Assembly (NCBI GenBank): GCA_009760855.2
Contig: WPIO01000245.1
Span: 62,001-126,000, forward strand
Direction of reading: 5' to 3'
DNA: 64,000 nt
Source: Cristatella mucedo
Lineage: Eukaryota > Bryozoa > Phylactolaemata > Cristatellidae
The notes beneath the pieces were generated by a model. That model worked only from the letters and a program-made list of their open reading frames with translations. It searched no databases and was not told where the DNA came from. Made by a program: the position numbers and the translations under genes. This document shows positions 10,735 to 21,439 of the stretch, piece by piece (within the stretch, counting starts at the first letter, position 1; each line of letters starts with the position of its first letter).

Positions 10735-12115
10735 CGGCAAGGCAGAGCTGCGAGGCGTGCAAAAAATCGATCCTTCCTCATTACGGGTGATTTCAACGTT
10801 CACTTTGATAACTTATCTGACGCTTTCAGCACCGATTTTAGTGCATTGACTGACTCATTGTTTCTTGTGGCTCATGTGCATGGTCCTTCCCACATCAAAG
10901 GTCACACACTCGACCAGATATTCTCATACAACTGCACTTTGTCATCACCAATTATTACCAAATCCTGCTTATCTGCCCACATGTAGGTCTCATTCAATCT
11001 ACAGTGTGTGCCCACATCATCCTCTAAAATAACCTGTGAATCGCGAAACCTCAAGGCCCTTGACATCGATGCTGTCCATGCGAGAATATCTGCTTCACCT
11101 CTGCTGCTCAATCCTCCCTCCAATCTGTGATCATTGGTAGATAGCTTTAACACGACACTAGCTGACACGCTAGACGAGTTTGCCCCTCTGACAAAGTGCA
11201 CTGTGCGCCCCCGCCCAGACGGCCTATGGTTTACCACAGACATTAAACTAGCCAAGTCTACTAAACGAAAGCTTAAAAAAGCATACAAAAGATCAGGACT
11301 AACTGTCCGTCGACAGGCATATGAAGATTACTGTAGGTCGTACCCATCGATCCTAGCAAAGGCTAAGTCTAGTTTTTATAAAAACATTGTTGGATCACAG
11401 GTGCACAATCCAAAAATGCTGATGTCGACAATAAACCATCTCCTCAACCGTTCCCAGGTTAGCACCTTACCCGATGATCCTAATGATGATCTAGCCGATC
11501 GCTTCTCTCGATTCTTTGTGCAGGAGATAGACAAGATCAGGGAATCCATCCCTGCGATGACAAAACTACCCCTAGATATGATGTTCCCCGATTCCTGGCT
11601 GCACCTCAATGTCTACATTGAAGTGGTAACTAGTGATCTCGTCCTAAAGTTCATATCCCAATCAAAAAAGACAAAAACTCCTCTGGACCCTATACCCACT
11701 GTCCTATATATAAACAAAATATATATAACTCATTTATATAGTGCGCTAAGAGAACTTAATTTCTATTTAGGCGCTTCACATATGCCTCGGGGCTCGAGCC
11801 CACGACCTCAGTCAGACCTTGGTAGGGGCGAGCACCTTAACCGCAAGACCAAACCAGATCAGTCCTGCTCCTACGTTGCATTGACCTTCTGCTACCATGC
11901 ATAACTAACATCATTGTTACGTCATTACCTTCAGGTCATGTCCCGGCACCTTTCAAAAAGATGTAGTCAGGCCACTTCTCTAGAAAGCGACACTAGACCA
12001 AGAGAACTTGAAAAACTACCGCCAATCTTCCTTGTACCATTCCTATCAAAGACAATTGAACGAATCGTGGCGGACCAGCTGAACTCATAAATTGAAACTG
12101 AGGTTGAACCTGGTA
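10735..12115 (+). mobile_element. LINE family A copy: endonuclease end, linker and RT start
   Basis: The endonuclease C-half is visible near 10780-10930, with 'GDFNVHFDNLSD' followed by 'HIKGHTLDQIF', the GDFN and H-x-LD catalytic motifs of APE-type nucleases. The linker is open at 11134-11705, with Lys-rich 'STKRKLKKAYKRSG' and 'PKMLMSTINHLLNRS'. A SINE interrupts it at 11706-11861. It resumes with 'LLLRCID' through the 'SGHVPAPFK' segment and decays by 12115. Frameshifts follow the SINE. It ends before the RT catalytic core. Confidence 0.85.
11706..11861 (-). mobile_element. SINE S1 inserted in a family A LINE, with target-site duplication
   Basis: The S1 sequence runs on the minus strand, with box B GGGCTCGAGCCC in the 'ggggctcgagcccacg' segment near 11780-11795 and the tail hairpin near 11741-11775. 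It is flanked by gtcct at 11701-11705 and 11862-11866. Removing the insert and one gtcct restores the LINE frame across Thr-Val-Leu-Leu-Leu-Arg, so the insertion and its 5-bp duplication are clear. Confidence 0.9.
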
Positions 12116-12143
12116 GTGGGGGTCAGTAACATGGGTGTTCGAT

Positions 12144-12508
12144 AGTAATAATAATAATAATAATGCACTTGATAAAGCACCATCAGAGAACTTAATCTCT
12201 CTCTAGGCGCTTCAAATTTGTTGCAAAGGGAAATGCAATTGAATGGTGAGTAAAATCATGCTTGATTAACAAGCAAAATGAATAACATGGTTAGGGGTGA
12301 CATGCACAGGGTCAGCATGCAAGTGTGGTTAGTGGCAGCATGCACAATGTCAGCACGCATAAGCACATGAAGGACGAACTACAGGGACCCACTACATGCT
12401 GTCCTAAATAGGTGTGCTTTAAAATTCTTTTCAAATTTGGTCAGGTCAGGGGATGTTCTGACGCTGGTCGGGAGGGAGTTCCAGGCTTTGGGAGCATACG
12501 AACTAAAG
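12144..12508 (-). mobile_element. LINE family A, 3' end fragment
   Basis: A (TAA)n run at about 12147-12165, the conserved 3'UTR hairpin and the last ~25 codons of ORF2. The 5' truncation at about 12508 meets unrelated DNA. It lies next to the plus-strand A copy, giving a tail-adjacent pair. Confidence 0.9.
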
Positions 12509-13030
12509 GATGAGAACTTTGATGAGAACTTTAGCTTCCATTGGTTGCAGCAAGAATCTTCTCTGCATTATTTGATCAACCAAAATATTCGCACAGACTT
12601 TAGCGAACCTGCCACCTTTTGAACACCCTGAAGTCGCCATATATCTGTGTGTGAATATTCAAAGAGCTGAGGTACCATGGTCTGTAGCTATTGGCTAGTG
12701 CAGACATTCTAATTTCTTTATAAGTATTTAACAGGCTCGCTAGGCATCGAGAGTGCTTACTTCTAACTGAAACTATTCAACCGTGAAGATTTATCGAACC
12801 CAACGCCTAAATCATGAGCACATGATGACTGTGGCTCTGTAGCTTCTGCAATTAGAAGACCAGAATGTATAGTCGAGCCATTGTAAATCTGTAACACCAC
12901 ACTGCAATAACGACTAAGTGGTCTGTATGCCGGAGAGATTTAATTAGCCCAGTAAAACCACTAGCAGCACCTGGTGCGCTTATCCATAGCAAACCGACTT
13001 TATTTCACGCATCAACGAGACGTACAGAGT
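12509..13030. other. Unassigned
   Basis: AT-leaning unique sequence with no repeat family, splice-bounded frame or RNA gene that I can identify. Confidence 0.4.
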
Positions 13031-13075
13031 GTAAAAGGTAAAAAGTAAAAAGTAAAAAAAGTAAAAAGTAAAAAG
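13031..13075. repeat. (GTAAAAA)n-type short tandem repeat
   Basis: Six or so units of gtaaaaa/gtaaaa in tandem, imperfect in the number of A residues. Confidence 0.9.
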
Positions 13076-13703
13076 TGTGAGTCAGAAAATGAGCCAGGAA
13101 GGCAGTTGAAGAATTCAGTGTCATGTAAGTTGCAGCTAAGAGATAGCTAAGGAGTTTTTGCTGGAAAGGATGCGCAAAAGACAGCAGTAGTGACAGTTTA
13201 TGCGGCTGTTTGTATAATTGTGACGAACGAAAATGATCTCGTTCAAGGATACTAGCAAGAATAATAAAGCGTCATTCTTTTCTTTAGCCTCATAAGAAAA
13301 CATTATCTCTATCCGGGCGTTGTGCATATGCCATGACCTCTATTGTAAAAGGATAACACCTTGGCATAAGCAGTGATGGCAGTGAATGAAGTGACGTAGT
13401 GCATTGAAGTTGCTGAACAAGTAGCAGCTCAGGACTGTTGGAAAGCAGGTGCCACAGTCGTAAAAGCTAGAATATATTTCATTGCCTGAGAATTATGTGA
13501 GTTGCAAATTCTTGGACAAGAAAAACGAGAGTTTATATTGCTGACTGTCTTCAATAGATGAAACGCAGAAGCTAATGTAGTGTCTAAAGACGACATGAGG
13601 CAACATGATTCTAATACTGGTGCTGCAATAAAGTTTATCTCGAACCAGACAAGTCGTGGCAGGCCTTTTGAGTCAATGTAAGAGTTATTCTCTGTGTCCA
13701 TTT

Positions 13704-13706
<3 letters not shown>
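13076..13706. other. Unassigned
   Basis: Unique sequence without recognised features. A 90-codon minus-strand frame (13429-13701) shows no family resemblance and is not annotated as a gene. Confidence 0.35.

Positions 13707-13783
<77 letters not shown>
13707..13783. repeat. (GA)n microsatellite, 77 bp, uninterrupted
   Basis: A perfect dinucleotide run. The Ser-Leu or Arg-Glu frames across it are artefacts of the repeat. Confidence 0.98.
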
Positions 13784-13785
<2 letters not shown>

Positions 13786-14129
13786 ATGAAAACTGATTCA
13801 GGAAATAAAGCAATGGATGAACTTGGCTCTGACACTCCGGCATTTGCTAACAAAAAATTGCAGCTGTATTCATCGATTGCTACAAAGGCTCAAAGGTCAT
13901 GCTCAACGACGTGGTGCATGCTGTCACTGATAGTTCGATTACGCTTTAATTATGGCACAGATAAAATGCGTAATTCACAGAAAGAGATTCAGTTATCAGA
14001 GGACGCGATACGACAATATTATTGTTACTATTATTTTTGCAGCAAAGGCAAGTCAAAGATATAGTCGTTCAGCATATGCAGAACCAGGGAGGTTTTCAAT
14101 TATTTTAAAACCGTCATGATAAATTAAAT
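13784..14129. other. Unassigned
   Basis: The 92-codon plus frame starting at 13786 directly after the GA run is open but has no recognisable domain or splice support. Nothing else is visible. Confidence 0.35.
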
Positions 14130-14295
14130 ACTTGCTGATTTAACAGCCTCTTTTTTCTAGTGACAGAAGAGCCTTTAAGGCCATCACCACCACTTGCAGT
14201 GGCGATAAAGGATCACCTACTTCAGGATTAGAAGCCACGACATCAGGACCGAGGTCGTGAAAAGCAACCGCTATTGTGCCATCACGGCTCATCAG
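14130..14295 (-). mobile_element. SINE family S2 copy
   Basis: Complete in outline: 'gatttaacagcctc' end, 'gacagaagagccttta', 'atcaccaccacttgcagtgg', 'cgataaaggatcacc', a box-B remnant near 14225-14245 and a box-A remnant near 14270-14285. The box B has lost the GGTTCGA core. Confidence 0.7.
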
Positions 14296-14854
14296 AAACG
14301 TTCATCATAGACCGCAAAAGGATGGGGTGGTTAGCAGTGGAGATAGTCTTTTAAAAGAATACTCAAAGTATAATCACCGTTCAAAGATAATATCTAAATT
14401 CACGGCACACGATAAAGAAGACCAGCGATATCGGCGATTAAAAGGGAAACGTCTCTCAGTCCAGCTGACGGGTCTGTGAGCACTATTTGCAGGAGTTAGT
14501 TTCCTTAGCGCCTAAACGCAAGAGAATTTTTAATCAACCATAATCAAATATTTAGAAGGTTATTAGTTATTTTATCAACGAACACATGAAATTCAATGGA
14601 AAAAACACAGCTGCGTGTTGCCGCCATAGAAGTAATCATCAAACCCACGGGGTTGAATCGAGTTTCACAGAAGCTCCATATATAAGGAGAACCAAAAACG
14701 ATAAGATGAACCTCCTTGTAATTATATGGTTACACAATCTGCTGAATGAAAATGACTTTCAAGTTAGCAGGATTCAACTGGATTAGAAAAGTGCGATTGA
14801 ACTTTCAAATGCCTTTTCTGTTAGCCCGATTGGACCTCTTACTCGTCTCAGCCA
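14296..14854. other. Unassigned
   Basis: No recognised repeat or exon. The last ~60 bases before 14855 may be LINE-derived but align poorly. Confidence 0.35.
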
Positions 14855-15512
14855 AGTGTGCGATCAGGCGATTGCAGCTGGTGCAAAACTCTGCAGCTAG
14901 GCTTGTCTGTTGTGAGCGTCGCAGTTTCCACATTACTCCACTTCTCGCCGACCTGCACTGGTTACCAGTCAAGCAACGGATTGACTTCAAGGTTTTGTCG
15001 CTCACTTTTAGGTCTCTTCATTCTATGGCTCCAGCCTATCTTTCAGATATACTACCCCATCAGGCAAAGCATCGTACCACTCGCTTTTCGGAATCCAACA
15101 GTCTAGAAATACCTCGTACAAACCTTAAATCCTTTGGAGACCGTGCATTTGGCTCGTATGGTCCCACAGCCTGGAACTCCCTCCCGACCTGCATCAGAAC
15201 ATCCCCTGACCTGACCACATTTAAAAGAAACTTAAAAACATACCTATTTTTTAGGACAGCATTTAGTGGGTCCTTGTGATTCGTCCTCGATGTGCTTATG
15301 CGTGCTGACACTGTTCATGCTGCCACTAACTACATTTGCATGCTGACCCAGTGCATGTAACCCCTAACCATGTTATTCATTTTGTTTGTTTTTCAAGCAT
15401 GATTTTACTTACTATTCTATTGCGTATCACTTTGCAGCAAATGTAAAGCGCCTAGAAAGAGATTAAGTTCTTTGAGGGCGCTTTATCAAGTGCAATATTA
15501 TTATTATTATTA
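14855..15512 (+). mobile_element. LINE family A, 3' 660 bp, good copy
   Basis: An open frame from the 'CAIRRLQLVQNSAARLVC' segment to SGSL-stop at about 15279, interrupted only near its end by a small Phe insertion (YLFFRTAF). The 3'UTR follows. The hairpin has stem AAAGCGCC at 15445-15452 and GGGCGCTTT at 15476-15484, and the (TTA)n tail is at 15497-15512. 5' truncated. It serves as the reference for the 3'UTR. Confidence 0.92.
15445..15484 (+). other. Conserved 3' stem-loop of family A RNA
   Basis: An 8-bp outer stem (aaagcgcc with ggcgcttt) encloses a 5-bp inner stem (agaga with tctct in most copies; here tcttt weakens it) and a loop around 'ttaagt'. The same structure recurs at the 3' end of nearly every A copy and in SINE S1. 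In characterised L2 elements such a 3' hairpin is the RT recognition site; that role here is inferred. Confidence 0.7.
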
Positions 15513-15774
15513 AGTGTTTAGATCGCAATTTTACAGTGAAGTACTACAAAGTGTTGGGTATAGGTATTACAATTTAAATACAGTAATGTTAGATGCCACT
15601 GAACCTGGAATGTTAGTAATGCCAGCAGTACAGGAGTTGGCAGATTTTGAAGAGGTGTAATGCAGTGCAAATGATTTGCCGTTGAACTCAATGGTTTGGA
15701 GCTTTCCTCTGACATTAGAACTAAGCTAGGGCAGTAGGGTGCCAGTGACCCTAGGCGAGGCAAAGTTTCAAGTC

Positions 15775-15984
15775 TTAATTATGGAGTTTAGCTGATGCGC
15801 GAGTTCGCGTTCCTATGTATTTCCTAGAAAAAGCAGCAATAAAAATGGGCGAAGGCTGCATCTGTTCACCGGAATACCACTTTCTTTTTAATGAGAGTCG
15901 TACATTTGTCATTTTCCAAAGTTGTGGCACACGACCTAAGGTAAAGGACATTTTTATAATGTCGTTTATGGGCTGCAGTAACAC
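15775..15984 (-). pseudogene. RT N-terminal fragment of a diverged LINE
   Basis: The minus-strand frame contains 'INDIIKMSFTLGRVPQLWK', matching the LINE RT pattern I-x-x-I-x-N-x-S-x-x-x-G-x-VP-x-x-WK. An 'SPIFIAAFSRKYIGTRT' stretch then resembles the NYRPISLLxxFSKIxE block with key residues lost. It is too short to place in family A or B and looks like a third or older LINE. Confidence 0.5.
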
Positions 15985-16091
15985 TAATGTGCACGCCTAA
16001 GGAAAGCCCTAAGCATCGGGTGGGACAAGTGTAGATCATCACTAGCAGTCATATTAATGACCACGACCAGCTTCTATAGCAATGCTGTTTA

Positions 16092-16170
16092 ATCGCAGAT
16101 TCAAGATTCGAAAATACTGATGACGACAAGTAAACTATGTTCGTAAAACCAGTTCTATCCAATTGATTAA
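16092..16170 (+). mobile_element. LINE family A linker fragment
   Basis: About 75 bp match the linker near 11395-11460: 'cgaaaatactgatgacgaca', then 'agtaaactatgttcgtaaaacc'. This is an isolated remnant with no other A sequence directly attached. Confidence 0.5.
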
Positions 16171-17119
16171 TAGTCCTTTATGCAATTTAGCAGTCTAGTT
16201 GTCTATTTTCTTTGACTGCTGTTGAACTCGATATAAGGAGAGGATTAAACATGGTTTTAAGGGCTCACATCACAAAGGTGTCAGGGGCGAAGTAAAAGAA
16301 ATCAGGAATTAATGGAAGAGAATTGGGAGTTCAGATAAAACGTTACCTCTCAGATAGTCACAGAAATTGTCTGCATTAATTACAAAGAAGTCTCTCAACT
16401 CAGTCAAATCATGCTACTATTAATAAAAAAAGAGAAAATTTCTCGCTCCCTAAAATAGACTTACGACATTAAAATCATGCTACTTTTAATCAAAAAAATT
16501 GCGGAAAATGTCTTGCTTCATAAAACAGAATAACTGCAGCGATGCTAGTACCGTCATTTAAGACGTCAGTGTAGACGAAAGTATCTTAATGCACAACATT
16601 CACTGGTCTGCTTAGTACGAAGCTCACGATCCTTTGAAAAATCATCAGTTAAGCTTGAACTTATTAGTTATGACTCTGGTTACCTAGCAACCACGGTAGC
16701 GACTTGCAAAATGTTTCACACACCTTGGGATCCCTTAATTATCTTGCCCTTGTCAGCTTGTATGGCGAATACTTCCTAATTTTTCTTGATGCTTAATAAC
16801 AACTCGCCAGAAACCGTCGCGTAGAAGCCGCTAAAGCTAACCTATTTGGCTTTGGAGATATTCACCTTCGGAGCTAAAGCCTGAAAGTCGCAATCTAGTG
16901 AAGGCTCGACATCTCGAACTGATAGATGTTCCCTAAAAAACGTCATCTTTTCAGGGCATTTAAATCGTAAATTTGTTCTTTGTGTGCCTGCCTATTTCAA
17001 ATTTTGCACGTCTTTTCTAAATATGGTATGCATGCTTTCTACCACAACAGGAAATGAAAGAGGTTCTTCTGTTTGTACATCAGCGCATGTTTTATACCTT
17101 TGGTTTATGTATGCTGTCA
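16171..17119. other. Mostly unassigned; contains a diverged ~75-bp tandem duplication
   Basis: Two similar segments, about 16407-16465 and 16474-16535, both read 'aatcatgctac.tttaat.aaaaaa', then 'aaaat.tc' and a 'cataaaa' or 'cctaaaa' end. The remainder shows no recognised feature. Confidence 0.5.
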
Positions 17120-17615
17120 ATCAAGTTTTGGTTCATTTATTCTTAAGGCTCCGGCCTACCTGCCAGATATACTCCTCCACCAGGCTAAGCATCCTACCAC
17201 ACGCTTTAAGATTAAAATGATTTAGCTACACCTCGTACTTACCTCGAATATTTTGGAGACCGTTACGTAAGTTTCTGTACTCCTAAAGGCTTGAACTCAC
17301 TTTCGACTGGCAGTAAGATATACTTTGACTTGATGACATTTAAAACGAAGCTACAAGCACGTTTTTTTATCACAGCATTTATTGGTTCCGTGTGGTTTGT
17401 CCTTTTTGTGCTCATGTCTGCTGAAAATTTGCATGCTGCATGAACTGTATCCGCATTCTGACCCTGTGCATTTCACCTCTAATCGTGTTATGCTTGTTAT
17501 TGAGCATGTTATTACTAAAAGTATGACCACGCTAGTAGTAAAGCTCATACAAAGTGCCCAGAGAATCATTAGGTTCTCAAAGGGCACTAATTAAAATGCA
17601 TCATTACTATTATTC
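17120..17615 (+). mobile_element. LINE family A, old 3' fragment
   Basis: The C-terminal region ('APAYLPDILLHQAKH' equivalent with frameshifts) and complete 3'UTR, including 'gtgctcatgtctgctga', 'gcatgctgca' and the terminal hairpin near 17550-17590. The tail is reduced to 'attactattatt'. Older than the copy at 17813. Confidence 0.8.
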
Positions 17616-17812
17616 TCACGATTCTGGCTTCGCTTTGGTAATTCAAGTAATTGCGAATGAAATGTGCTTAAAGACTTGTTCAGTAAATAGTGGATAAAGC
17701 ATGGGCACGGGAATCCAAATTTTGGCTGACGCAGTCAGGCCACCAGTGAACAGCTTTGATCATTTGCTTGCTTTTGGCCTTTCCGTTGTGCTAGGGAAAG
17801 CCACCAAATCGG

Positions 17813-18562
17813 CCTTGTTTAGATAAGGATACCACGTCCGAGTTGGTCCATGCATTCGTGACCTCCCATCTCGACTTCTGCAACTTACTGCTTACAGGCC
17901 TACTGGCATGCGCAATCAGGTGATTACAGCTGGTGCAAAACTCCGCAGCTAGGCTTGTCTGTCGTGAGCGTAAAAGTAGCCACATCATACACTTCTCGCC
18001 GGCCTGCACTGGATACCAGTCAAGCAACGGATCGACTTCAAAATTGTGTCACTTATTTTAGGTCACTTCATTCTTTGGCTCCAGCTTATCTCTCACATCT
18101 ACTCCCCCACCAGGCCAAGCATCGTTCCAGCTGCTTTTCGGAATCCAACTGTTTACCAATACCTCGTACAAACCTCAAATCCTTTGGAGACCGTGCATTA
18201 AGTTCGTATGCTCGCAAAGCCTGGAAATCACTCCCGACTTGTATAACAACATTCCCTGACTTGACCACATTTAAAAAGAACCTAAAAGCTCCAGTATTTA
18301 GGACAGCATTTAGTGGGTCCCTGTGATTGGTCCTTCATATGCTTATGCGTGCAGACACTGTGCATGCTGCCACTAACCACACTGGCATGCTGACCCTATC
18401 TATGTCACCCCTAACCATGTTATTTATGTTGTTTATCAAGCATGATATTACTCACCATTAAATTGAATTTCATTTTGCAGCAAACGTAAAGCGCCTAGGA
18501 AGAGATTGAGTTCTCTGAGGGCGCTTGTTCAAGTGCATTATTATTATTATTATTATTACTAC
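17813..18562 (+). mobile_element. LINE family A, 3' 750 bp
   Basis: It begins at the 'CLDKDTTSKLVHAFVTS' segment, passes through 'LAPAYLSHLLPHQAKHRSS', ends at SGSL-stop near 18326, and has the full 3'UTR and (TTA)n at 18537-18562. Two frameshifts interrupt the ORF near 17900-17960 and 18040. It shares orientation with the older copy just upstream. Confidence 0.9.
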
Positions 18563-19366
18563 TAAGTTAGATCTTTGGAAAATGCCGTTAAGAAGGCTGT
18601 CAGTGAGCCAGATGGTACTCTTATGATTTTTATCGCAAAAGTTAAGACTAATGACTGGGAATTTTACCCCACGATTTTTGATTTGAATATTTGAGAGATA
18701 TTTGTGGTCGCGCAGATATGGAATGGTTATGATAGAACATTTCAAGAGGCCGCGATATCAAAGCGAAGAGAATGAGCTTTAGAAGAGACTGAGAATGAAA
18801 AGAGACGGAAAAAACTACTAGAATTTTGGCAATATTACCCTTCCAGAGCACTCTTGTCTTACAAAATCACAGGAATTTTAAGAATAGTAAAACAATCTTG
18901 ACGCTGGTATTATGAAGAATGTAAATCCAACCTGAGATTGCCTATTTTGGAAAATTCGTACCGGTAGCACTGATGCAGGAGTTTTTCAAGCTCCAACAAT
19001 CTTCATCGACGTTCTTACTTTGATTGACCAAAGTGACATTTATGTAAGTTTTTATTTCCTTTTCAGTGAGTGTGAACTAGCTTCCCTAATCTAAATAGTA
19101 TTGCACACTGTTCTTTCCCCACTGAATTCTTTAGCTAATAGCCAGCTCTTCTGGACACCATTTTGAGTGCTGTTAGTAAAATAGGACTAATATGAAACGT
19201 CAATAAAGTTCAACCCAATATTGCTATAGTTATATGCAAGACAATATTTTGATCAAGCATCTGCAGACATTAAGCTTAAACGGTGGTGGAGATCTTTTAC
19301 GCCTTACATCACCTTTATACGTTTCTGCAAAGTGGCTTCTCAAGGGGCCTGTAGACATCAGCTGTA

Positions 19367-19369
<3 letters not shown>
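18563..19369. other. Unassigned
   Basis: AT-rich unique DNA with an AATAAAG near 19202 but no coding frame before it that I can support. No known repeat. Confidence 0.4.

Positions 19370-19460
<91 letters not shown>
19370..19460. repeat. (CT)n microsatellite, ~91 bp
   Basis: A CT run interrupted once by 'ccctccct'. The serine/leucine and arginine/glutamate frames across it are artefacts. Confidence 0.98.
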
Positions 19461-19464
<4 letters not shown>

Positions 19465-19762
19465 CTTTCGTACTTGCTCTTTCTTTCTCTCCATTTCCAC
19501 CAGGGTGTGGTTTTGATGGGGCAGCTGGAATGCAGCCCTCAGCCTGGTGCCACGATCTGCTTCCAGGCACCACAGTGACTCGCTGTGCCACTTGCTGCTA
19601 TGAATGACTGGCTGGGCTAGAGAACTCCAAGTAGGTTGACAATTTTCACTGAGCTGTTGTCTAGCTATGGCGTCCCCCCCCCCCGATGCTGTCACTAAGT
19701 ATCAGCATCTCATATGCTTCTTGGCTGATGTAGACGTTGGCGTGCCATCATGTGCATGTTAC
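19461..19762. other. GC-richer unassigned segment, with an 11-base C run
   Basis: The sequence after the CT run is richer in G+C than its surroundings and includes a C homopolymer at 19674-19684. It recalls the segment after the CT run at 52322, but I could not align the two convincingly. Confidence 0.35.
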
Positions 19763-20949
19763 CATTAATAATAGCAATAATACATTTGATAGAGCACCCT
19801 CAGAGAACTCAACCTCTATCTAGGCACTTTATATTTGGTGCAAAGGAAGCGCGATCGAATAGAATATCATGGTTAGGGGTAACATTTAGAAGACTGCCTC
19901 TACAGCTAGCCATCACGTCCGATCCCTATTCGAGACCAGGAGCTGTCTCCTAAAGTGGCTGGTAAAAAACCTAACTAGCTCTTTAGTTGTGTCTCGGCTT
20001 GATTATTATAATTCCCTTTTGGCTGGGCTGCCAAAGAAAGCGGTTATGCCACTACAGTGGACTATGAATATGGCTGCAAGGCTGGTCTTCAAGTCCCAGC
20101 GGTTTGAGCACGTGTCACGTTTGCTGAAAGAGCTAGGATGGTTGCCGGTTGAGCAAAGGATACAGAGCAAGGTTCTTATGCTGACCCACAAGGCCCGCCA
20201 CAGCTTGGCTCCTTCGTAGCTAGCTGAACTGCTGCATCAGTTTCAGTCTATTCGTGCCCTTAGGTCCTGTGTGGACAATAAATTAGCTGTTACAATCCTC
20301 TGCTTAAAGACAGTTGGCGACAGAAGCTTTAGCTCTGCAAGTACTAGACTGTGGAACTCGCTTCCACAATTCTTACCCAACGACAACTACTCCCCTACTG
20401 CCGCCTATGGCACATCTTTTTCAGCGGTCTTGAGCTGCTACTTCTATGCTACTCACTACCTCAACTGCTCTCCTGACTCTGCTATGTTTCCCACTTTCTC
20501 TTTGTTCGGTGAGACGAAGTCCGTTGGCTACCAAATGCGTACCGAAGCCGCTTAGGCTGTGAGTGGGCTATGCAAAACTCTCCTGCGTAACACCCACATG
20601 GTCTTTATGACTTTGTGGAGTTACAGACGAAGATACCTTACATTACAACATTCACAGCGTCAGCATGCAAGTGTGGTTAGTGGTAGCATGCACGATGTAT
20701 GCACTCATAAGCACATATATGACGAATCACAGGGACCTACGAATTGTTGTCATAAATAGTTGCGTTTTTAGTCATTTTTTAAATTCTGAAAAGTCAGGAG
20801 ATGTCGTGACCCTGGTTGGGAGTTAGTTCCACACTTCGGGAGCATATGAACTAAAGGGACGGCCCCCAAACGATTTGAGGTTTTCGCGAGATATCGTTTA
20901 ACAAGTAGATTCCGAAAAGAATGGGAGAGATGCATAGCCGGATGGTTGA
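19763..20949 (-). mobile_element. LINE family A 3' fragment, split by a family B insertion
   Basis: Two minus-strand pieces are collinear: 19763-19886 (tail, hairpin, 'atggttaggggtaacatt') and 20653-20949 ('cacagcgtcagcatgc' onward into the C-terminal region). The intervening 764 bp is a plus-strand family B copy. The 6-bp aacatt occurs on both sides (19881-19886 and 20647-20652). Confidence 0.85.
19887..20650 (+). mobile_element. LINE family B 3' fragment nested in family A
   Basis: It corresponds to the end of the near-complete B copy at 47875-48625: 'SRLDYYNSLLAGLPKKAVMPLQ', 'MAARLVFKSQRFEHVS', 'LGWLPVEQRI'. A TAG (20217-20219) follows the 'SLAPS' segment and frameshifts follow, then the 3'UTR ('acccacatggtctttatgac') and a short ACATT-type tail. 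5' truncated. It clearly post-dates the A copy that it interrupts. Confidence 0.88.
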
Positions 20950-21046
20950 CAAGATCCTTAGCCATGTGATAATGCTTCCTGTAAAGCATTTGTACACATC
21001 AGTTGTAATTTTAAATACCGTTAATATTCTTTTCTGCTATTTGCAG

Positions 21047-21157
21047 GCAACAAGTCAAACCCATCGGACGGCGAATGTGAATTGGAAAGCTCAGGGGAAG
21101 TTCGAGTTGGTAGCTATTCGAGAAGGGAGCTTTGTCTCGCTCGGCTCTGCATGTGGA
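21047..21157 (+). CDS. Candidate internal exon, phase 0-0, unknown family
   Basis: A pyrimidine-rich tract ending 'tttctgctatttgcag' precedes a 37-codon open frame, closed by a strong donor (tgga|gtaagt). Length 111 bp keeps the frame. The peptide reads ATSQTHRTANVNW, then 'GKFELVAIREGSFVSLGSACG'. The alternating hydrophobic pattern around Gly and Ser suggests beta strands and faintly recalls beta-trefoil/fascin-like repeats, but I cannot assign a domain. It is free of transposon similarity although LINE pieces lie on both sides. Confidence 0.4.
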
Positions 21158-21439
21158 GTAAGTACCCATGTCCTGAAATTGGTAGCTAAGCATACATCTG
21201 TTCCAGATAAATATCACTTTACCCCAGTGACATTGTCTTCATTTGGTCAGACATTTTGTGCAAGCTGTTTCTGTTTGACCTGTGTATATTGCATTAGCAA
21301 ATGCTTAATGCATTAGTTGACAGAGGTTTCAGTAAGCGGTGGCCATCACTATTATTTTTGCTTTACGGTGCTGCTCTTAGCTTGATGCTTGTTTGAATTA
21401 ACCTTTTTTTATTCCAGGGATTCCACTGACTCTCAATAT

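Noticed and set aside
19234-19695. Ser-Leu and Arg-Glu rich frames over the CT run (similar at 13635-13853 and 52109-52522)
   Set aside because: Low-complexity translations of dinucleotide repeats; no flanking splice or domain support.
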